The notes: generated by a model not told the origin, from the letters alone. A DNA stretch of 64,000 nt from Litchfieldella xinjiangensis (GCF_000759345.1 NZ_JPZL01000002.1:972293-1036292), one strand, 5' to 3'. Positions 39,662 to 53,195 are shown, counted from the first letter of the stretch. Program-made: numbers and translations.

Positions 39662-39841
39662 TCAGTCGTCGTTGCAATGAATCCACTTGTCGCCTCCCTC
39701 GAGGGGAAGCAACTCACCTTCGCCGAGGTCGATCTTCCCATCCCGGTAAGGCCCGACCTGCACACCCTCCGGTCTATACACACAGATCATCTCACCGTCT
39801 TCAGGCACATCGCTGGGATACTGGCATTCGCTCATCGTCAT
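39662..39841 (-). CDS. Small acidic protein, unknown function
   Basis: 59 aa, acidic, with a GGGAG ribosome-binding site and two Cys (ECQYP, HCNDD). Two in-frame ATGs lie 6 bases apart; the first is taken. Pairs with the following 99-aa gene. It appears to be the last gene of the prophage before the trp operon. Confidence 0.5.
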   Translation of the reverse strand: MTMSECQYPSDVPEDGEMICVYRPEGVQVGPYRDGKIDLGEGELLPLEGGDKWIHCNDD

Positions 39842-39996
39842 CGCTCCCGACTTGTTTGAACGAAGGATAGCGCCAGTTGCATAGGGGTGCTGCCTGGCGA
39901 CGTGCTGCGCTGCTGTTCCTGCCTATCTCATCCCGGTACAATGAGGTCAGTCTATAGACCCGGCAGCGAATGCCAAGAAAGGGGTTGCATTGTTCG

Positions 39997-40017
39997 TTGT
40001 GAGTACGATTGTGAGTA
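39997..40017 (+). repeat. Short direct repeat near the prophage/chromosome boundary
   Basis: TTGTGAGTA occurs at 39997-40005 and again at 40009-40017, 12 bp apart. It lies in the 230-base gap between the last phage-like gene and trpG, where the right attachment site should be. The matching left site is outside the window, so this is only a candidate. Confidence 0.3.
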
Positions 40018-40071
40018 ACCTGACGGGCCTCATGACTCCAACGCTAGAGAAAACAGGAGCTTAGGCCGAAA

Positions 40072-40653
40072 ATGGTTTTGATGATCGATAACTATGACAG
40101 CTTCACCTATAACCTCGTGCAGTACCTTGCCGAGCTGGGCGCGAAGGTCGAAACGCATCGCAACGACACTCTGGATATCGATACCATCGAAGCGTTGGCC
40201 CCATCACATATCGTGATATCCCCCGGGCCCTGCACGCCCAATGAGGCGGGTATCTCCTTGGAAGTCATTCGCCATTTCGCCGGGAAGCTTCCGATTCTTG
40301 GGGTATGTCTCGGCCACCAGGCCATCGGGCAGGTCTACGGCGGCGACGTTATTCGTGCCCCCCAGGTCATGCATGGCAAGACCTCCCGCATACGGCACGC
40401 AGGTCAGGGCGTCTTCGCGGGGTTGGATGACCCGCTCGAGGTCACTCGCTATCATTCGTTGGTCGTCGATGCCGATTCTTTCCCCGACTGCCTGGAAGTC
40501 ACGGCCTGGGTCGATGACGATGACGTCACACCCGGCTTGATCATGGGGTTGCGGCACAAGACACTGGATATCGAGGGCGTGCAGTTTCACCCTGAATCGA
40601 TCCTGACCCGCCAGGGCCATGAGCTGCTGGCCAATTTCCTCGAGCGCCGCTAG
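40072..40653 (+). CDS. trpG: Anthranilate synthase component II (glutamine amidotransferase)
   Basis: 193 aa. [20 protein letters not shown] start, the nucleophile [10 protein letters not shown] (Cys about residue 82) and the HPESILT catalytic His/Glu give a class I glutamine amidotransferase. It releases ammonia for anthranilate formation from chorismate by TrpE; TrpG may also serve PabB, which is encoded at 53962. First gene of trpGDC; trpE is not in the window. Confidence 0.93.
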   Translation: MVLMIDNYDSFTYNLVQYLAELGAKVETHRNDTLDIDTIEALAPSHIVISPGPCTPNEAGISLEVIRHFAGKLPILGVCLGHQAIGQVYGGDVIRAPQVMHGKTSRIRHAGQGVFAGLDDPLEVTRYHSLVVDADSFPDCLEVTAWVDDDDVTPGLIMGLRHKTLDIEGVQFHPESILTRQGHELLANFLERR

Positions 40654-40677
40654 TCGCCATCGTAAGGAGAGCTATAT

Positions 40678-41697
40678 ATGCAGATGCGAGAGGCCATCGC
40701 CGCGGTCATGCGAGGCCAGAGCCTGAGTTTCGATCAGACCCATGCCATCATGCGCACCATCATGACCGGCCAGGCCACGGATGCACAGATCGGTGGTTTC
40801 CTGATCGGGTTGGCGATGAAAGGTGAGCGGGCTGAGGAGATCAGCGCTGCAGCTCAGGTCATGCGCGAATTGATGATTCCGGTCGAGGTGCATGGCGATA
40901 ACCTGGTCGACATCGTGGGTACCGGGGGCGACGGCGCCAACCTCTTCAATGTCTCCACGGCCTCGAGCTTCGTTGCGGCAGCGGGTGGGGCGCATGTAGC
41001 CAAGCATGGCAATCGTAGCGTTTCCTCATCCTCGGGCAGTGCCGATCTTTTCGCAGTGGCGGGAATCAAGATCGACCTCGATGCCAAGCAGGTGGCGCGC
41101 TGCATCGACCAGGTGGGTGTCGGCTTCATGTTCGCTCCCATGCACCACCAGGCGATGCGTCATGCCATCGGACCGCGCCGTGAAATGGGGGTGCGGACCC
41201 TGTTCAATATCCTGGGGCCGTTGACCAACCCCGCGGGTGCACCCAATCAGGTACTGGGCGTCTATGATGCTGCTCTGGTGCCGCTCATGGCCGATGTGCT
41301 CAAGCGTCTGGGCAGTCGCCATGTGCTCGTCGTGCACGCCGAGGATGGTTTGGACGAGATATCGCTGGCGGCTCCGACTCGGGTTGCCGAACTCAAGGAT
41401 GGCGAAATTCGTGAATACACGATTACTCCTGAGGACTTCGGCATTGCACGACAGTCGCTGGATGCGCTGAAGGTCGTCACCGCCGAAGACAGCCTGCGCC
41501 TGGTCAAGGAGGCGCTGGTCGGTGATGGTGCAGCCTCGGATATCGTCGCGCTGAATGCCGGCGCGGCACTGTATGTTTCGGGGGTCTCCGATAGCCTGGG
41601 CGAGGGGGTCGCGATGGCACAGGATGCCCAAGCGTCTCGCCTGCCCCTCGAGAAAATGCGCGAGTTGGTGGATTTCACCGGCGTCTTTGCCGAATGA
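40678..41697 (+). CDS. trpD: Anthranilate phosphoribosyltransferase
   Basis: 339 aa, typical length. [14 protein letters not shown] (phosphoribosyl pyrophosphate loop), [15 protein letters not shown] and [18 protein letters not shown] are diagnostic. Joins anthranilate to phosphoribosyl pyrophosphate, the second step to tryptophan. 24 bases after trpG with an AAGGAGAG ribosome-binding site. Confidence 0.96.
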   Translation: MQMREAIAAVMRGQSLSFDQTHAIMRTIMTGQATDAQIGGFLIGLAMKGERAEEISAAAQVMRELMIPVEVHGDNLVDIVGTGGDGANLFNVSTASSFVAAAGGAHVAKHGNRSVSSSSGSADLFAVAGIKIDLDAKQVARCIDQVGVGFMFAPMHHQAMRHAIGPRREMGVRTLFNILGPLTNPAGAPNQVLGVYDAALVPLMADVLKRLGSRHVLVVHAEDGLDEISLAAPTRVAELKDGEIREYTITPEDFGIARQSLDALKVVTAEDSLRLVKEALVGDGAASDIVALNAGAALYVSGVSDSLGEGVAMAQDAQASRLPLEKMRELVDFTGVFAE

Positions 41698-41749
41698 ATT
41701 ACTTGTCATCGCTGCCGCCAAAGCCGGCATACCGACATCGGACCTTGTT

Positions 41750-42559
41750 ATGACTACATCGACGGCCGGCTTGCCGACCATTCTGGCCAGGATACTGGCG
41801 CGCAAGGACGAAGAAGTGAGCGAGCGCAGCCAGGCGGTGGCCGAGAGCGACCTACTTAACCTTGCGGCGCATCAGAGCGCACCGAGGGGCTTTATCGCCG
41901 CCCTGGACCGTCGAGTCCAGGCGGGCGATCCGGCAGTCATTGCCGAGATCAAGAAAGCATCGCCTTCGAAAGGGGTGATGCGTGAGGACTTCCAGCCCCA
42001 CGATATCGCGGCAAGCTATGCGCAGGGCGGAGCCGCCTGCCTCTCGGTGCTGACCGATGCCGACTTCTTCCAGGGCCACGAAGACTATCTGATTGCCGCG
42101 CGCGATGCGTGTCAATTACCGGTCATTCGCAAGGATTTCATCACCCACGGCTATCAGGTCAGCGAGGCGCGTGCCATCGGGGCCGATTGCATCCTGCTCA
42201 TCGTGGCTGCCCTGGATGATGCGGAAATGCACGACTTGCACCAGCAAGCCGGTGCGTTAGGCATGGATGTGCTGGTCGAAGTCCACGATGCGGATGAGCT
42301 CGAACGGGCCCTTAAGCTGAACCTCGAACTGGTCGGCATTAACAACCGTGATCTGCATACGTTCGAGACTCGCCTGGATACCACGTTCGAGCTACTCGAG
42401 CGCATCCCTGCGGATGTAACGGTAATCACTGAATCGGGCATTCATACCCGCAATGATGTCGAGCGCATGCGAGCCCATGGGGTTCATGGTTTCCTGGTCG
42501 GCGAGGCCTTCATGCGCCGGAACGACCCTGGCGAGGCGCTGCAAGAGCTGTTTTTCTGA
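41750..42559 (+). CDS. trpC: Indole-3-glycerol-phosphate synthase
   Basis: 269 aa from the ATG at 41750. The TIM barrel carries [27 protein letters not shown] (catalytic Lys), [14 protein letters not shown] and ITESGIHT. Closes the indole ring in the tryptophan pathway. Not fused to TrpF. Its ribosome-binding site is weak and lies 52 bases after trpD. Confidence 0.95.
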   Translation: MTTSTAGLPTILARILARKDEEVSERSQAVAESDLLNLAAHQSAPRGFIAALDRRVQAGDPAVIAEIKKASPSKGVMREDFQPHDIAASYAQGGAACLSVLTDADFFQGHEDYLIAARDACQLPVIRKDFITHGYQVSEARAIGADCILLIVAALDDAEMHDLHQQAGALGMDVLVEVHDADELERALKLNLELVGINNRDLHTFETRLDTTFELLERIPADVTVITESGIHTRNDVERMRAHGVHGFLVGEAFMRRNDPGEALQELFF

Positions 42560-42605
42560 CCCTGGCCAGGGGCAAGTACCCAAGTGTGCGTGACCCATAG
42601 CGCGA

Positions 42606-43205
42606 TTAATCGGCTTCCAGGTGAGCCAGGAAATGCGCCAGCGCATGGATATCTTCATCCGGTGTGCCTGTCATGATCTCGATCATGGTCGTGTCGGGGC
42701 CGCCACGGCGGCGGTCCCGATAGTCCTTCATGGCCTTGTTGAGATAATCCTCCCGCTGCCCGGCGAGACGTGGCATTTGGCGTTGTCCGCTGTAGTCCGG
42801 CTGGTGACAGCTACTACAGCCATGCTGAGATGCTAGGCCCTGCCCCTGGTCATACAGCGTGTCGTCTCTGGTCGTGCTTGACGAAGCGACTGGCTGGGCG
42901 GCGTAGTAATCCGCCAGTGCCTGTATGGCGCTGTCTTCCAGTCCCTGAGCCTGGGGCGTCATGATCCCGGATTGACGCAAGCGCTCACGGAAATAGATAA
43001 GCTGGTTGGTCACGGCCAGAGGGGGCTGCCCCGCCAGGGAGGGGACGGCTTCCTGGGTGGAATTGCCATCCTCGCCATGGCAACCCCCACAGATGGCGAT
43101 CTGCTCCTCCAGCGGCTTGCCGGCAGCCGGGCCGGTATCGGCCATGCCGCTGGGCATGGCCAACCAGATCGATAGCGCCACGAGCCCCGTACGCACCCCT
43201 GTCAT
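42606..43205 (-). CDS. Di-haem cytochrome c (c4 type)
   Basis: 199 aa with a signal peptide (SIWLAMPSGMAD) and two haem sites, CGGCH near residue 40 and CSSCH near residue 130, each followed by a candidate Met ligand (e.g. QMPRLAG). Two similar halves are typical of cytochrome c4. Translationally coupled to the upstream PQQ-type dehydrogenase (TAATG), so it is probably its electron acceptor in the periplasm. Confidence 0.88.
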   Translation of the reverse strand: MTGVRTGLVALSIWLAMPSGMADTGPAAGKPLEEQIAICGGCHGEDGNSTQEAVPSLAGQPPLAVTNQLIYFRERLRQSGIMTPQAQGLEDSAIQALADYYAAQPVASSSTTRDDTLYDQGQGLASQHGCSSCHQPDYSGQRQMPRLAGQREDYLNKAMKDYRDRRRGGPDTTMIEIMTGTPDEDIHALAHFLAHLEAD

Positions 43206-44455
43206 TATTGCGCCTGATAGTCGGGGGCCTGATAACTGATGCGGTAGATGGCCCCGTTCTGCTCGTCTGAAACGAGCAACGCTCCGTCGGGCATCTGCAG
43301 AACATCCACGGGGCGACCCAGGAAGTCATTTTCGCTAGGCGCATGCAGGCCGACCATGAACGGCGAGGTGCCGGCCCGGCTTCCATCCTCGGAGAGCATG
43401 GCCAGTTGAATATCGAACCCCACACTCAGCGAACGGTTCCATGAGCCCCGGCGTGCCACGAAAATGGCATTACGGTAGTCTTCGGGGAACATATCGCCGG
43501 TATAGAAGCGCATGCCCAACGGGGCGCTATGGGGATCGAAAAGAGCAACCGGAAGGGTGACGTCATCGCAGGCACCTGCTTCGCCTCGCTCCGGGTCGAC
43601 GATGCCATGTGCGTGGCACTGGGGGAAGCCGAAGTGCTCACCAGGCTCAGTAACTTTATTGAGCTCGTCGTTGGGCCAGTGTTCGCTCAGCCAATCCTGA
43701 TTGTTATCCGTGAACCAGAGCTCGCCAGTCTCCGGATGAAAGTCGAACCCCACCGTATTGCGTACACCGCGTGCCACGATCTGCATGTCGGACCCATCGG
43801 GGGCATAGCTACGTATGTTGGCATGCGTCTCGCTGTCCACGTCACAGCCGTTGCATGGCGCGCCGACCGGAACGTAGAGGCGCCCATCGGGGCCGAACGC
43901 CAGAAATTTCCAACCGTGGTGTTCGTCATCGGGAAGGTCGAATGCCTCGGTCAAGTCTTCGGGTTCGCCTATTTCGCCATTAGCGACCTGGGATTCGATG
44001 TCGTCGAAGCGTAATACACGGTTGATGGCTGCCACATACAGGCTGCCATCCTTGAATGCGACGCCATTGGGTTGGGTCAGACCCTCGACCACGATGCGAT
44101 GTTCTCGCGATTCGCCGTTATCGGTCACGGCATAGACCCGGCCGATGCTACGTGTCCCGACGAACAAGGTACCTTCATCGCCCAGGGCCATCATGCGTGC
44201 ACCGGGCATGCCATGTGCCCAAAGCTCGGCGCTGAACCCGTCCGGTAGGCGAAGTCGGTCGACGGGTATCTGGTCTTCCGGTGTCACGGTCAGGGGTGCT
44301 GCGTGAGGCGATAGGGGCGCACCCTGCATCGATTCGGGGCGCCCTTGTGCCCAGGCAGGCTGCGATGCGTCCTGTTGGGCGATTGCAGGGGAAACACTGG
44401 CAGTCAGCCCAGCGATAGCCAACGCGGTAAGCGAGGAGCGGCGTGTCATGAACAT
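43205..44455 (-). CDS. PQQ-dependent sugar dehydrogenase (periplasmic)
   Basis: 416 aa. Signal peptide with cleavage near SPAIAQ. Sorbosone/glucose dehydrogenase beta-propeller features: LPDGFSAELWAHGMPGARMM, NGVAFKDGSLYVAAINRVLR, NTVGFDFHPETGELWFTDNN and the end LLVSDEQNGAIYRISY. Should oxidise a sugar or alcohol using PQQ and pass electrons to the adjacent cytochrome. Substrate unknown. A second ATG 6 bases later is equally good. Confidence 0.82.
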   Translation of the reverse strand: MFMTRRSSLTALAIAGLTASVSPAIAQQDASQPAWAQGRPESMQGAPLSPHAAPLTVTPEDQIPVDRLRLPDGFSAELWAHGMPGARMMALGDEGTLFVGTRSIGRVYAVTDNGESREHRIVVEGLTQPNGVAFKDGSLYVAAINRVLRFDDIESQVANGEIGEPEDLTEAFDLPDDEHHGWKFLAFGPDGRLYVPVGAPCNGCDVDSETHANIRSYAPDGSDMQIVARGVRNTVGFDFHPETGELWFTDNNQDWLSEHWPNDELNKVTEPGEHFGFPQCHAHGIVDPERGEAGACDDVTLPVALFDPHSAPLGMRFYTGDMFPEDYRNAIFVARRGSWNRSLSVGFDIQLAMLSEDGSRAGTSPFMVGLHAPSENDFLGRPVDVLQMPDGALLVSDEQNGAIYRISYQAPDYQAQ

Positions 44456-44545
44456 GGCGTGGACCCTTGTCGTTGTGATTATGGGACGTTGGGTATGTCC
44501 ATGTTCAGTGTAGAGTCTTTGTCACGGTGTGCTGATAGGGAAACG

Positions 44546-44746
44546 CTATCTACCCGAGAGCCAAAGCACCAAAGAGATAATGGCGCTTATGAGGATCATC
44601 GTCGTGATTGGAAAATAGAACGAGACGTTTTCCCGGCGAATGGCAATATCGCCGGGCAGCTGACCGAAGGGCAGCTTGCTGAGCCAAGGCCAGAGCAGAC
44701 CCACCAATACGATCGCGATTCCAATCAGGACGAGGGTCCGGGACAT
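44546..44746 (-). CDS. DUF2905 family small membrane protein
   Basis: 66 aa. Two spans with a KLPFGQLPGDIAIRRENVSF loop between them, which is the signature of DUF2905. Function unknown. Lies 10 bases after the large flavin dehydrogenase on the same strand. Confidence 0.85.
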   Translation of the reverse strand: MSRTLVLIGIAIVLVGLLWPWLSKLPFGQLPGDIAIRRENVSFYFPITTMILISAIISLVLWLSGR

Positions 44747-44756
44747 GCTACCTCCT

Positions 44757-47700
44757 CTAGCGAGCACGTCTGATCAAGGCTAGCAAGGCCTGCAGGGGGT
44801 GTTGCAAGGTCGTATCAGAAAAACGCTTCACCTGGCTGCGGCATGAGTAACCTGTAGCCAGAAGACGGGTTTGATTTTCCGGGGCTTCTACTTGGGGCTC
44901 CCAGGATTGGGAATAGATCGTACGGGATGTCGCCTTGTTGCGTGTTTCATGGCCATAGGTGCCCGACATGCCGCAGCAGCCACTGGCCAGAAGCTCTAGT
45001 TCGAGCCCGAATAGGGCGAATACCTGCTGCCACGCACGGGGGCTTCCCGGTGCGGTAGTTTTCTCGGTGCAATGCGACAGAAGCCGATATCGTGGGTCTT
45101 CAAGCGCCAATCCGGTTGGGACGATGCGTTTGCCAAGAGATATCAGCCACTCCTGCAGGAGCAGGATTTCCGGTACGTTCGCAGCACCCAGGGCCTTGGC
45201 ATACTCCTGTCGGTAGGTGAGGGTCATGGCCGGGTCGATGCCCACCAGGGGGATGCCGAACTCGGCCAGCGCACGAAGACGTAGTGCCTGTTTCTCTGCA
45301 GTACGTTCGAATGCGCCCAGGAAACCCTGGACGTTGAGCGGCTTGCCGTTGGGGGAGTAGGGCGCAACGAAAACCTTGATGTCCAGGCGGGACAGCAACT
45401 CGACGATATCCATCACCAGCGTCGATTCGAAATAGCTGGTAAAGGCATCCTGCACGATGACGACACTATTGGCCTTTTGGCGCTCGGTAAGCAGTCCCAG
45501 TGTGGTCGGGGTAGCTTCGGCGATACCCCAGGCGTGCAACTGCTTTTTCAGTCGGGCACGGGAGAGACGTGGACTGTCTACCATGCCTATGTTGCGCTCG
45601 AGCAGGCGATCGACCAGGCGATTCGACAGCAGGCCATTGTAGAGCGGGGCGACATGGGACAGATGCGGTACAAAAAACTCGAGGCCGCCAATCAGGTAAT
45701 CGCGGAGGGGACGCTGATAACGTCCATGATAGACCTCAAGGAACTGCGAACGAAACTCGGGGACATTGACCTTGACCGGACATTGGCCTGCGCAGGACTT
45801 GCATGCCAGGCAGCCCGCCATGGCGTCGTAGACCTCATGAGAAAAATCTGGCTGACCTTGGCGCTGGCGCCGTCGGTTGGTCAGGCGCAAGGGCGTGTCG
45901 CGCACAAAGCCCCATAACCCTTCCGTCTTTTTCTTGCGTGATTCGTCAACGACATTAGTGCCCGCCAATCCTTGCAGGCGAAGCCACTCGCGCATCAGGC
46001 TGGCTCGGCCCTTGGGCGAATGAATACGCTGGCGCGTGCCTTTCCAGGAGGGACACATGGCATCGTCGGTATCGTAGTTGTAACAAGCCGCATTGCCGTT
46101 GCAGTAGACCGCAGCGCTATGGGCCTGCCAGACTCGTTCGTCAATCTGGCGGTCCAGTTGTCCCCGGGTCGTTACGCGGTCGATCGCCAGCAGGCCCGGG
46201 TCGACACTCTCGTTAGGGGAGACTGATGCCGTATCGGCAGGGTCGGCGTCAGCAATAGTGGCGGGGGAGAGCGGCGTGGCGATCTTGCCCGGGTTGAGTT
46301 GATTGTGGGGGTCGAACGCGCCCTTGATCCGCTGCAGGCTAGGATAGAGTTCGCCGAAAAACTTGGGGGCATATTCCGAGCGGACACCTTTGCCATGTTC
46401 GCCCCATAACAGGCCATGATACTTGTGCGTCAGTTCCGCGACTTCATCGGAAATCTCGCGTATCAGGGCCTCTTGGGCAGGATCCTTCATGTTAATGGCC
46501 GGGCGTACGTGCAGTACGCCGGCATCGACATGACCGAACATGCCATAGTCGAGCCCTCGCGCATCGAGGGCTGCCCGGAACTCGGCGATATATTCGGCCA
46601 GGTGCTCGGGCGGCACCGCCGTGTCCTCGACGAACGGAATCGGACGCTTCTCTCCCTTGGCATTGCCCAACAGGCCCACAGCGCGCTTGCGCATGGCGTA
46701 GACACGACCGATCTGTTCGCGTCCCTCGGCCAAGGTGTAGCCGATCCGCTCGACACTCGCATCCGTTTTTAGATGGCGTGTGAAGGCGGCCACCTTGGTT
46801 TCCAGCGCCAAGGCATCGTCTTCGTTGAACTCCACCAGATTGATGCCGCGAATACGCGGCGTGCCAAGGGTGGCGGTCACCATTTCGCCTGCGCTTGCCG
46901 TTTCGCCACTCGCTTCATCGGGGAAAAATTCGGCCACGCTATCCCAGACGAAATCCTCCATGGCGAGCCCCAGCACCTTGTCGTCAACCGTCTCGATCGA
47001 GGTCGGCCGTACCTCGAAGCCCAGAGCATCGCTATCGAGGCCCATCAGGGCCTTGGCGTCACGCAGGGCATCCATGAAACTGGCATAACGCACGTTGACC
47101 AAGACCGAATGCCGCGGGATCGGCAGAACGTTGAGCACGGCTTCGTCGAGAAAGGCAAGTGAGCCTTCTGCACCACATAGGAGGCTGGTAAGGTCCAACC
47201 GACCGTCGCTGTCGCGAAGGTGGGCCAGATCGTAGCCGGTCAGGCAGCGATTGAGCTTCGGAAACTTTCGTTCGATCAGATCGCGTTGGGTATCGATGAT
47301 CTCGCGTGCGGTTCGGTGAACATCACCGACCAGATCATTCCTGCCGCAAAGCTGCTCCAGCGCCTCTTCGTCGACCGGCCGAGCGGTGAAGCGCTCGCCG
47401 CCCAGCAGCACCGTGTCCAGTTCAAGCACATGGTCTCGGGTCTTGCCATACTCCCGACTTCCCTGGCCGCTGGCGTCGGTACTGATCATGCCGCCAAGCG
47501 TGGCGCGGTTGGATGTCGAAAGCTCAGGCGCGAAGAACAGCCCATGCGGTTTCAGTGCGGCATTCAACTGATCCTTGACCACCCCGGCCTGGACGCGTAC
47601 GCGCCGATTCTCGACATCGATATCCAGGATCCGGTTCATGTAACGGGAGACGTCCACGACCAGGCCATCCGTCAACGATTGGCCGTTGGTTCCCGTGCCG

Positions 47701-47957
47701 CCGCCGCGGGGGGCGAGCACTATCTTACGGTACGGGGGCTTGCCGGCGAGGCGTGCGATACGCACTAGATCCTCACCATTGCGTGGATACAGCACTGCCT
47801 GCGGAAGGCGCTGGTAGATCGAATTGTCGGTAGCGAGAACCACGCGGTTGGCGTAGTCCGGAGCGATATCACCCTCGAAACCGTCGGCCTTCAAGGCCTC
47901 GAGATAGTTCAGGTAAGGGGCGTCTAGCCGCTCGATGGTGTCCAGTCGTGCGATCAT
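44757..47957 (-). CDS. ydiJ: FAD and [4Fe-4S] D-2-hydroxy-acid dehydrogenase, YdiJ-like
   Basis: 1066 aa, close to E. coli YdiJ in size. N-terminal FAD-binding domain (residues 60-290; LAPRGGGTGTNGQSLTDGLV, STDASGQGSREYGKTRDHVL), FAD-linked oxidase C-terminal domain (300-580; MFGHVDAGVLHVRP), an iron-sulphur site CLACKSCAGQCPVKVN (about 690) and a Cys-rich CCG region (CCGMSGTYGHETRN). YdiJ-type enzymes oxidise D-2-hydroxyglutarate or D-lactate at the cytoplasmic side. First gene of a minus-strand unit with DUF2905, PQQ dehydrogenase and cytochrome downstream. Confidence 0.88.
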   Translation of the reverse strand: MIARLDTIERLDAPYLNYLEALKADGFEGDIAPDYANRVVLATDNSIYQRLPQAVLYPRNGEDLVRIARLAGKPPYRKIVLAPRGGGTGTNGQSLTDGLVVDVSRYMNRILDIDVENRRVRVQAGVVKDQLNAALKPHGLFFAPELSTSNRATLGGMISTDASGQGSREYGKTRDHVLELDTVLLGGERFTARPVDEEALEQLCGRNDLVGDVHRTAREIIDTQRDLIERKFPKLNRCLTGYDLAHLRDSDGRLDLTSLLCGAEGSLAFLDEAVLNVLPIPRHSVLVNVRYASFMDALRDAKALMGLDSDALGFEVRPTSIETVDDKVLGLAMEDFVWDSVAEFFPDEASGETASAGEMVTATLGTPRIRGINLVEFNEDDALALETKVAAFTRHLKTDASVERIGYTLAEGREQIGRVYAMRKRAVGLLGNAKGEKRPIPFVEDTAVPPEHLAEYIAEFRAALDARGLDYGMFGHVDAGVLHVRPAINMKDPAQEALIREISDEVAELTHKYHGLLWGEHGKGVRSEYAPKFFGELYPSLQRIKGAFDPHNQLNPGKIATPLSPATIADADPADTASVSPNESVDPGLLAIDRVTTRGQLDRQIDERVWQAHSAAVYCNGNAACYNYDTDDAMCPSWKGTRQRIHSPKGRASLMREWLRLQGLAGTNVVDESRKKKTEGLWGFVRDTPLRLTNRRRQRQGQPDFSHEVYDAMAGCLACKSCAGQCPVKVNVPEFRSQFLEVYHGRYQRPLRDYLIGGLEFFVPHLSHVAPLYNGLLSNRLVDRLLERNIGMVDSPRLSRARLKKQLHAWGIAEATPTTLGLLTERQKANSVVIVQDAFTSYFESTLVMDIVELLSRLDIKVFVAPYSPNGKPLNVQGFLGAFERTAEKQALRLRALAEFGIPLVGIDPAMTLTYRQEYAKALGAANVPEILLLQEWLISLGKRIVPTGLALEDPRYRLLSHCTEKTTAPGSPRAWQQVFALFGLELELLASGCCGMSGTYGHETRNKATSRTIYSQSWEPQVEAPENQTRLLATGYSCRSQVKRFSDTTLQHPLQALLALIRRAR

Positions 47958-48084
47958 GGTTCTTCGTCAAGCCAGTGGGTGCCGCTCAAGGTGGCGTCTA
48001 CTTTACCCGAGCCTGGCCGGGGACGCATCCGCCGCCGCAGGTTACGGGCGGCGTGGTGAAAGAAAGGGCTTTTCCCTACAATAG

Positions 48085-50170
<2,086 letters not shown>

Positions 50171-50370
50171 GTTATCTCCTTGGTCTTGGGCAGTAGCAAT
50201 TCATTGCGTTTGGTAAGCGTGCCTGCACGTCGCTTCGAGCATCAACTGTCCCCAAGGTTCCCATGGTATTCTGCGTTCAGGCGATTTCCTGCTTGCTGCA
50301 CGATTGAGTCTGCACCGGCAATGAAATCCTGACATACACTTTGTGAAAATGACTTGGCCAGGATGGCGGA

Positions 50371-51447
50371 ATGATCGAACCCGAAACAGATGATGCTAAG
50401 CGCAACCTCCCCCTTAACTTGACTGTCGGCCTGGCTGCCCTGGTGGTGATCATCGCTGGAATGAAGGCAGGCTCGGAAATTCTCGTCCCCTTGCTGTTGT
50501 CGGTATTTATGGCGGTGGTGTGTACGGCTCCCGTCCATTGGCTGCATCGACTCGGCGTGAACCTACGCGTGGCAGTATGGCTTACCCTCCTGGTCATCGG
50601 TATTTTCCTGACATTGCTGATCGTGCTACTGGTCAATAGTTTCAGCACCTTCGTCGAAGCGTTGCCCGATCTCGAAAGCCAGCTGCAGGAATACTATCTC
50701 AGTTTGCTCAACTGGGTGGCCTCGCTAGGGGTCTCGATACGCCCCCAGCAGTTCAACCAATGGCTGGACCCCACCAATGCGACACAATTCATTCCCCAGT
50801 TCCTGAGTCAGTTGGGGGGATTACTGATGCAGAGCATCGTGGTCGCCCTGCTGGTCGTATTTTTGCTGTTCGAAACACTCAATTTTCGGAAAAAGTTTTC
50901 GACGGCATTGCTCGATCCTGCACCCAGTCTCAGGCGCTTCAGCGAATTCAGCCTGAAACTGAAGCGCTACCTGGCGGTCAAGACCTTAATTAGCCTGTTC
51001 ACAGGGGTCCTGGTATGGATCGCCTGCCAGCTGGTCGGCGTGCAATTTCCCTTCCTGTGGGCCACGTTGGCCTTCGGCCTGAACTACATACCCAATATCG
51101 GTTCCGCACTGGCAGCCCTGCCACCGGTGCTTCTCTTGCTGATCGCGCCGGATGCTGGCTTCCTGCCGGCAGTGACCCTGGCGCTATCCTATCTGATGAT
51201 CAACTTCGTGATGGGCAACCTGGTCGAGCCACGGGTGATGGGGCAGGCGTTGGGACTGTCGACCTTCGTGGCGTTCCTGTCGTTGGTCGTGTGGGGTTGG
51301 ATTCTGGGGACTGTGGGGATGCTACTGTCGGTATTGCTGACCATGACGCTGAAGATAGCCTTGGACAGCCACCCCGAGACACGCTGGCTCGCATACATGC
51401 TAGGGCCGGGGGAGCGAGCTGTGCCCTCAAAGCCTGAGCCGCGTTGA
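50371..51447 (+). CDS. AI-2E family transporter
   Basis: 358 aa, about eight membrane spans with the two C-terminal helix bundles and PNIGSALAALPPVLLLLIAP, NFVMGNLVEPRVMGQALGLS motifs of the AI-2E/PerM/TqsA family. Substrate uncertain; members export AI-2 or ions. The last 25 residues are soluble and charged. Confidence 0.88.
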   Translation: MIEPETDDAKRNLPLNLTVGLAALVVIIAGMKAGSEILVPLLLSVFMAVVCTAPVHWLHRLGVNLRVAVWLTLLVIGIFLTLLIVLLVNSFSTFVEALPDLESQLQEYYLSLLNWVASLGVSIRPQQFNQWLDPTNATQFIPQFLSQLGGLLMQSIVVALLVVFLLFETLNFRKKFSTALLDPAPSLRRFSEFSLKLKRYLAVKTLISLFTGVLVWIACQLVGVQFPFLWATLAFGLNYIPNIGSALAALPPVLLLLIAPDAGFLPAVTLALSYLMINFVMGNLVEPRVMGQALGLSTFVAFLSLVVWGWILGTVGMLLSVLLTMTLKIALDSHPETRWLAYMLGPGERAVPSKPEPR

Positions 51448-51508
51448 AGCTTTGGCACTGGCCTGAACTGGACTGGCCCAGGCGACCAGACCGGCACGCT
51501 GAAACGAA

Positions 51509-51534
51509 GACGCCCCGGACGGTGCCGGGGCGTC
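51509..51534. terminator. Bidirectional terminator between AI-2E gene and trxA
   Basis: 10-bp stem GACGCCCCGG / CCGGGGCGTC with a 6-base loop, between two converging genes; T-rich TCTTCGTTTC follows on the minus strand. Confidence 0.75.
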
Positions 51535-51555
51535 GAGCGTTCTTCGATCAGTGAA

Positions 51556-51879
51556 TCAGGCGTTCTGTTCGATGAACTGGGCCAGTTGGGACTTGGACTG
51601 GGCGCCTACCAGTGAGGCGACCTTGGCGCCGGATTTGAATAGCATCACGGTGGGAACGCCGCGAACGCCATGTTCGGCGGCGATTTCGGGGGCATCATCG
51701 ACATTAACGCTAACGACCTTGAGGTTATCGGCGCGTTCATCGGCGACTTCGTCCACCACTGGGGCCATCATCTTGCACGGGCCGCACCACGGTGCCCAGA
51801 ACTTCAATAGAACCGGCTTGTCGGCCTTGAGCACTTCCTGCTCGAAATTTGAGGCGGTGACATCGACATTATTGGCCAT
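51556..51879 (-). CDS. trxA: Thioredoxin 1
   Basis: 107 aa from the ATG at 51879 (ribosome-binding site GGAG). The active site FWAPWCGPCKMMAPVV and cis-Pro region VRGVPTVMLF are intact. Cytoplasmic disulphide reductant and electron donor for PAPS reductase, which is encoded nearby at 53243. Confidence 0.96.
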   Translation of the reverse strand: MANNVDVTASNFEQEVLKADKPVLLKFWAPWCGPCKMMAPVVDEVADERADNLKVVSVNVDDAPEIAAEHGVRGVPTVMLFKSGAKVASLVGAQSKSQLAQFIEQNA

Positions 51880-53169
<1,290 letters not shown>

Positions 53170-53195
53170 AGGAAGGGTTTCCTGCACGTACAGTT

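Noticed and set aside
39842..40071. Exact right attachment site of the prophage
   Set aside because: The boundary must lie here, and a 9-base direct repeat exists at 39997-40017, but the left end is outside the window, so no core sequence can be matched.
41026..41805. Minus-strand open frame opposite trpD
   Set aside because: Antisense shadow of a well-identified enzyme gene, no independent signals.
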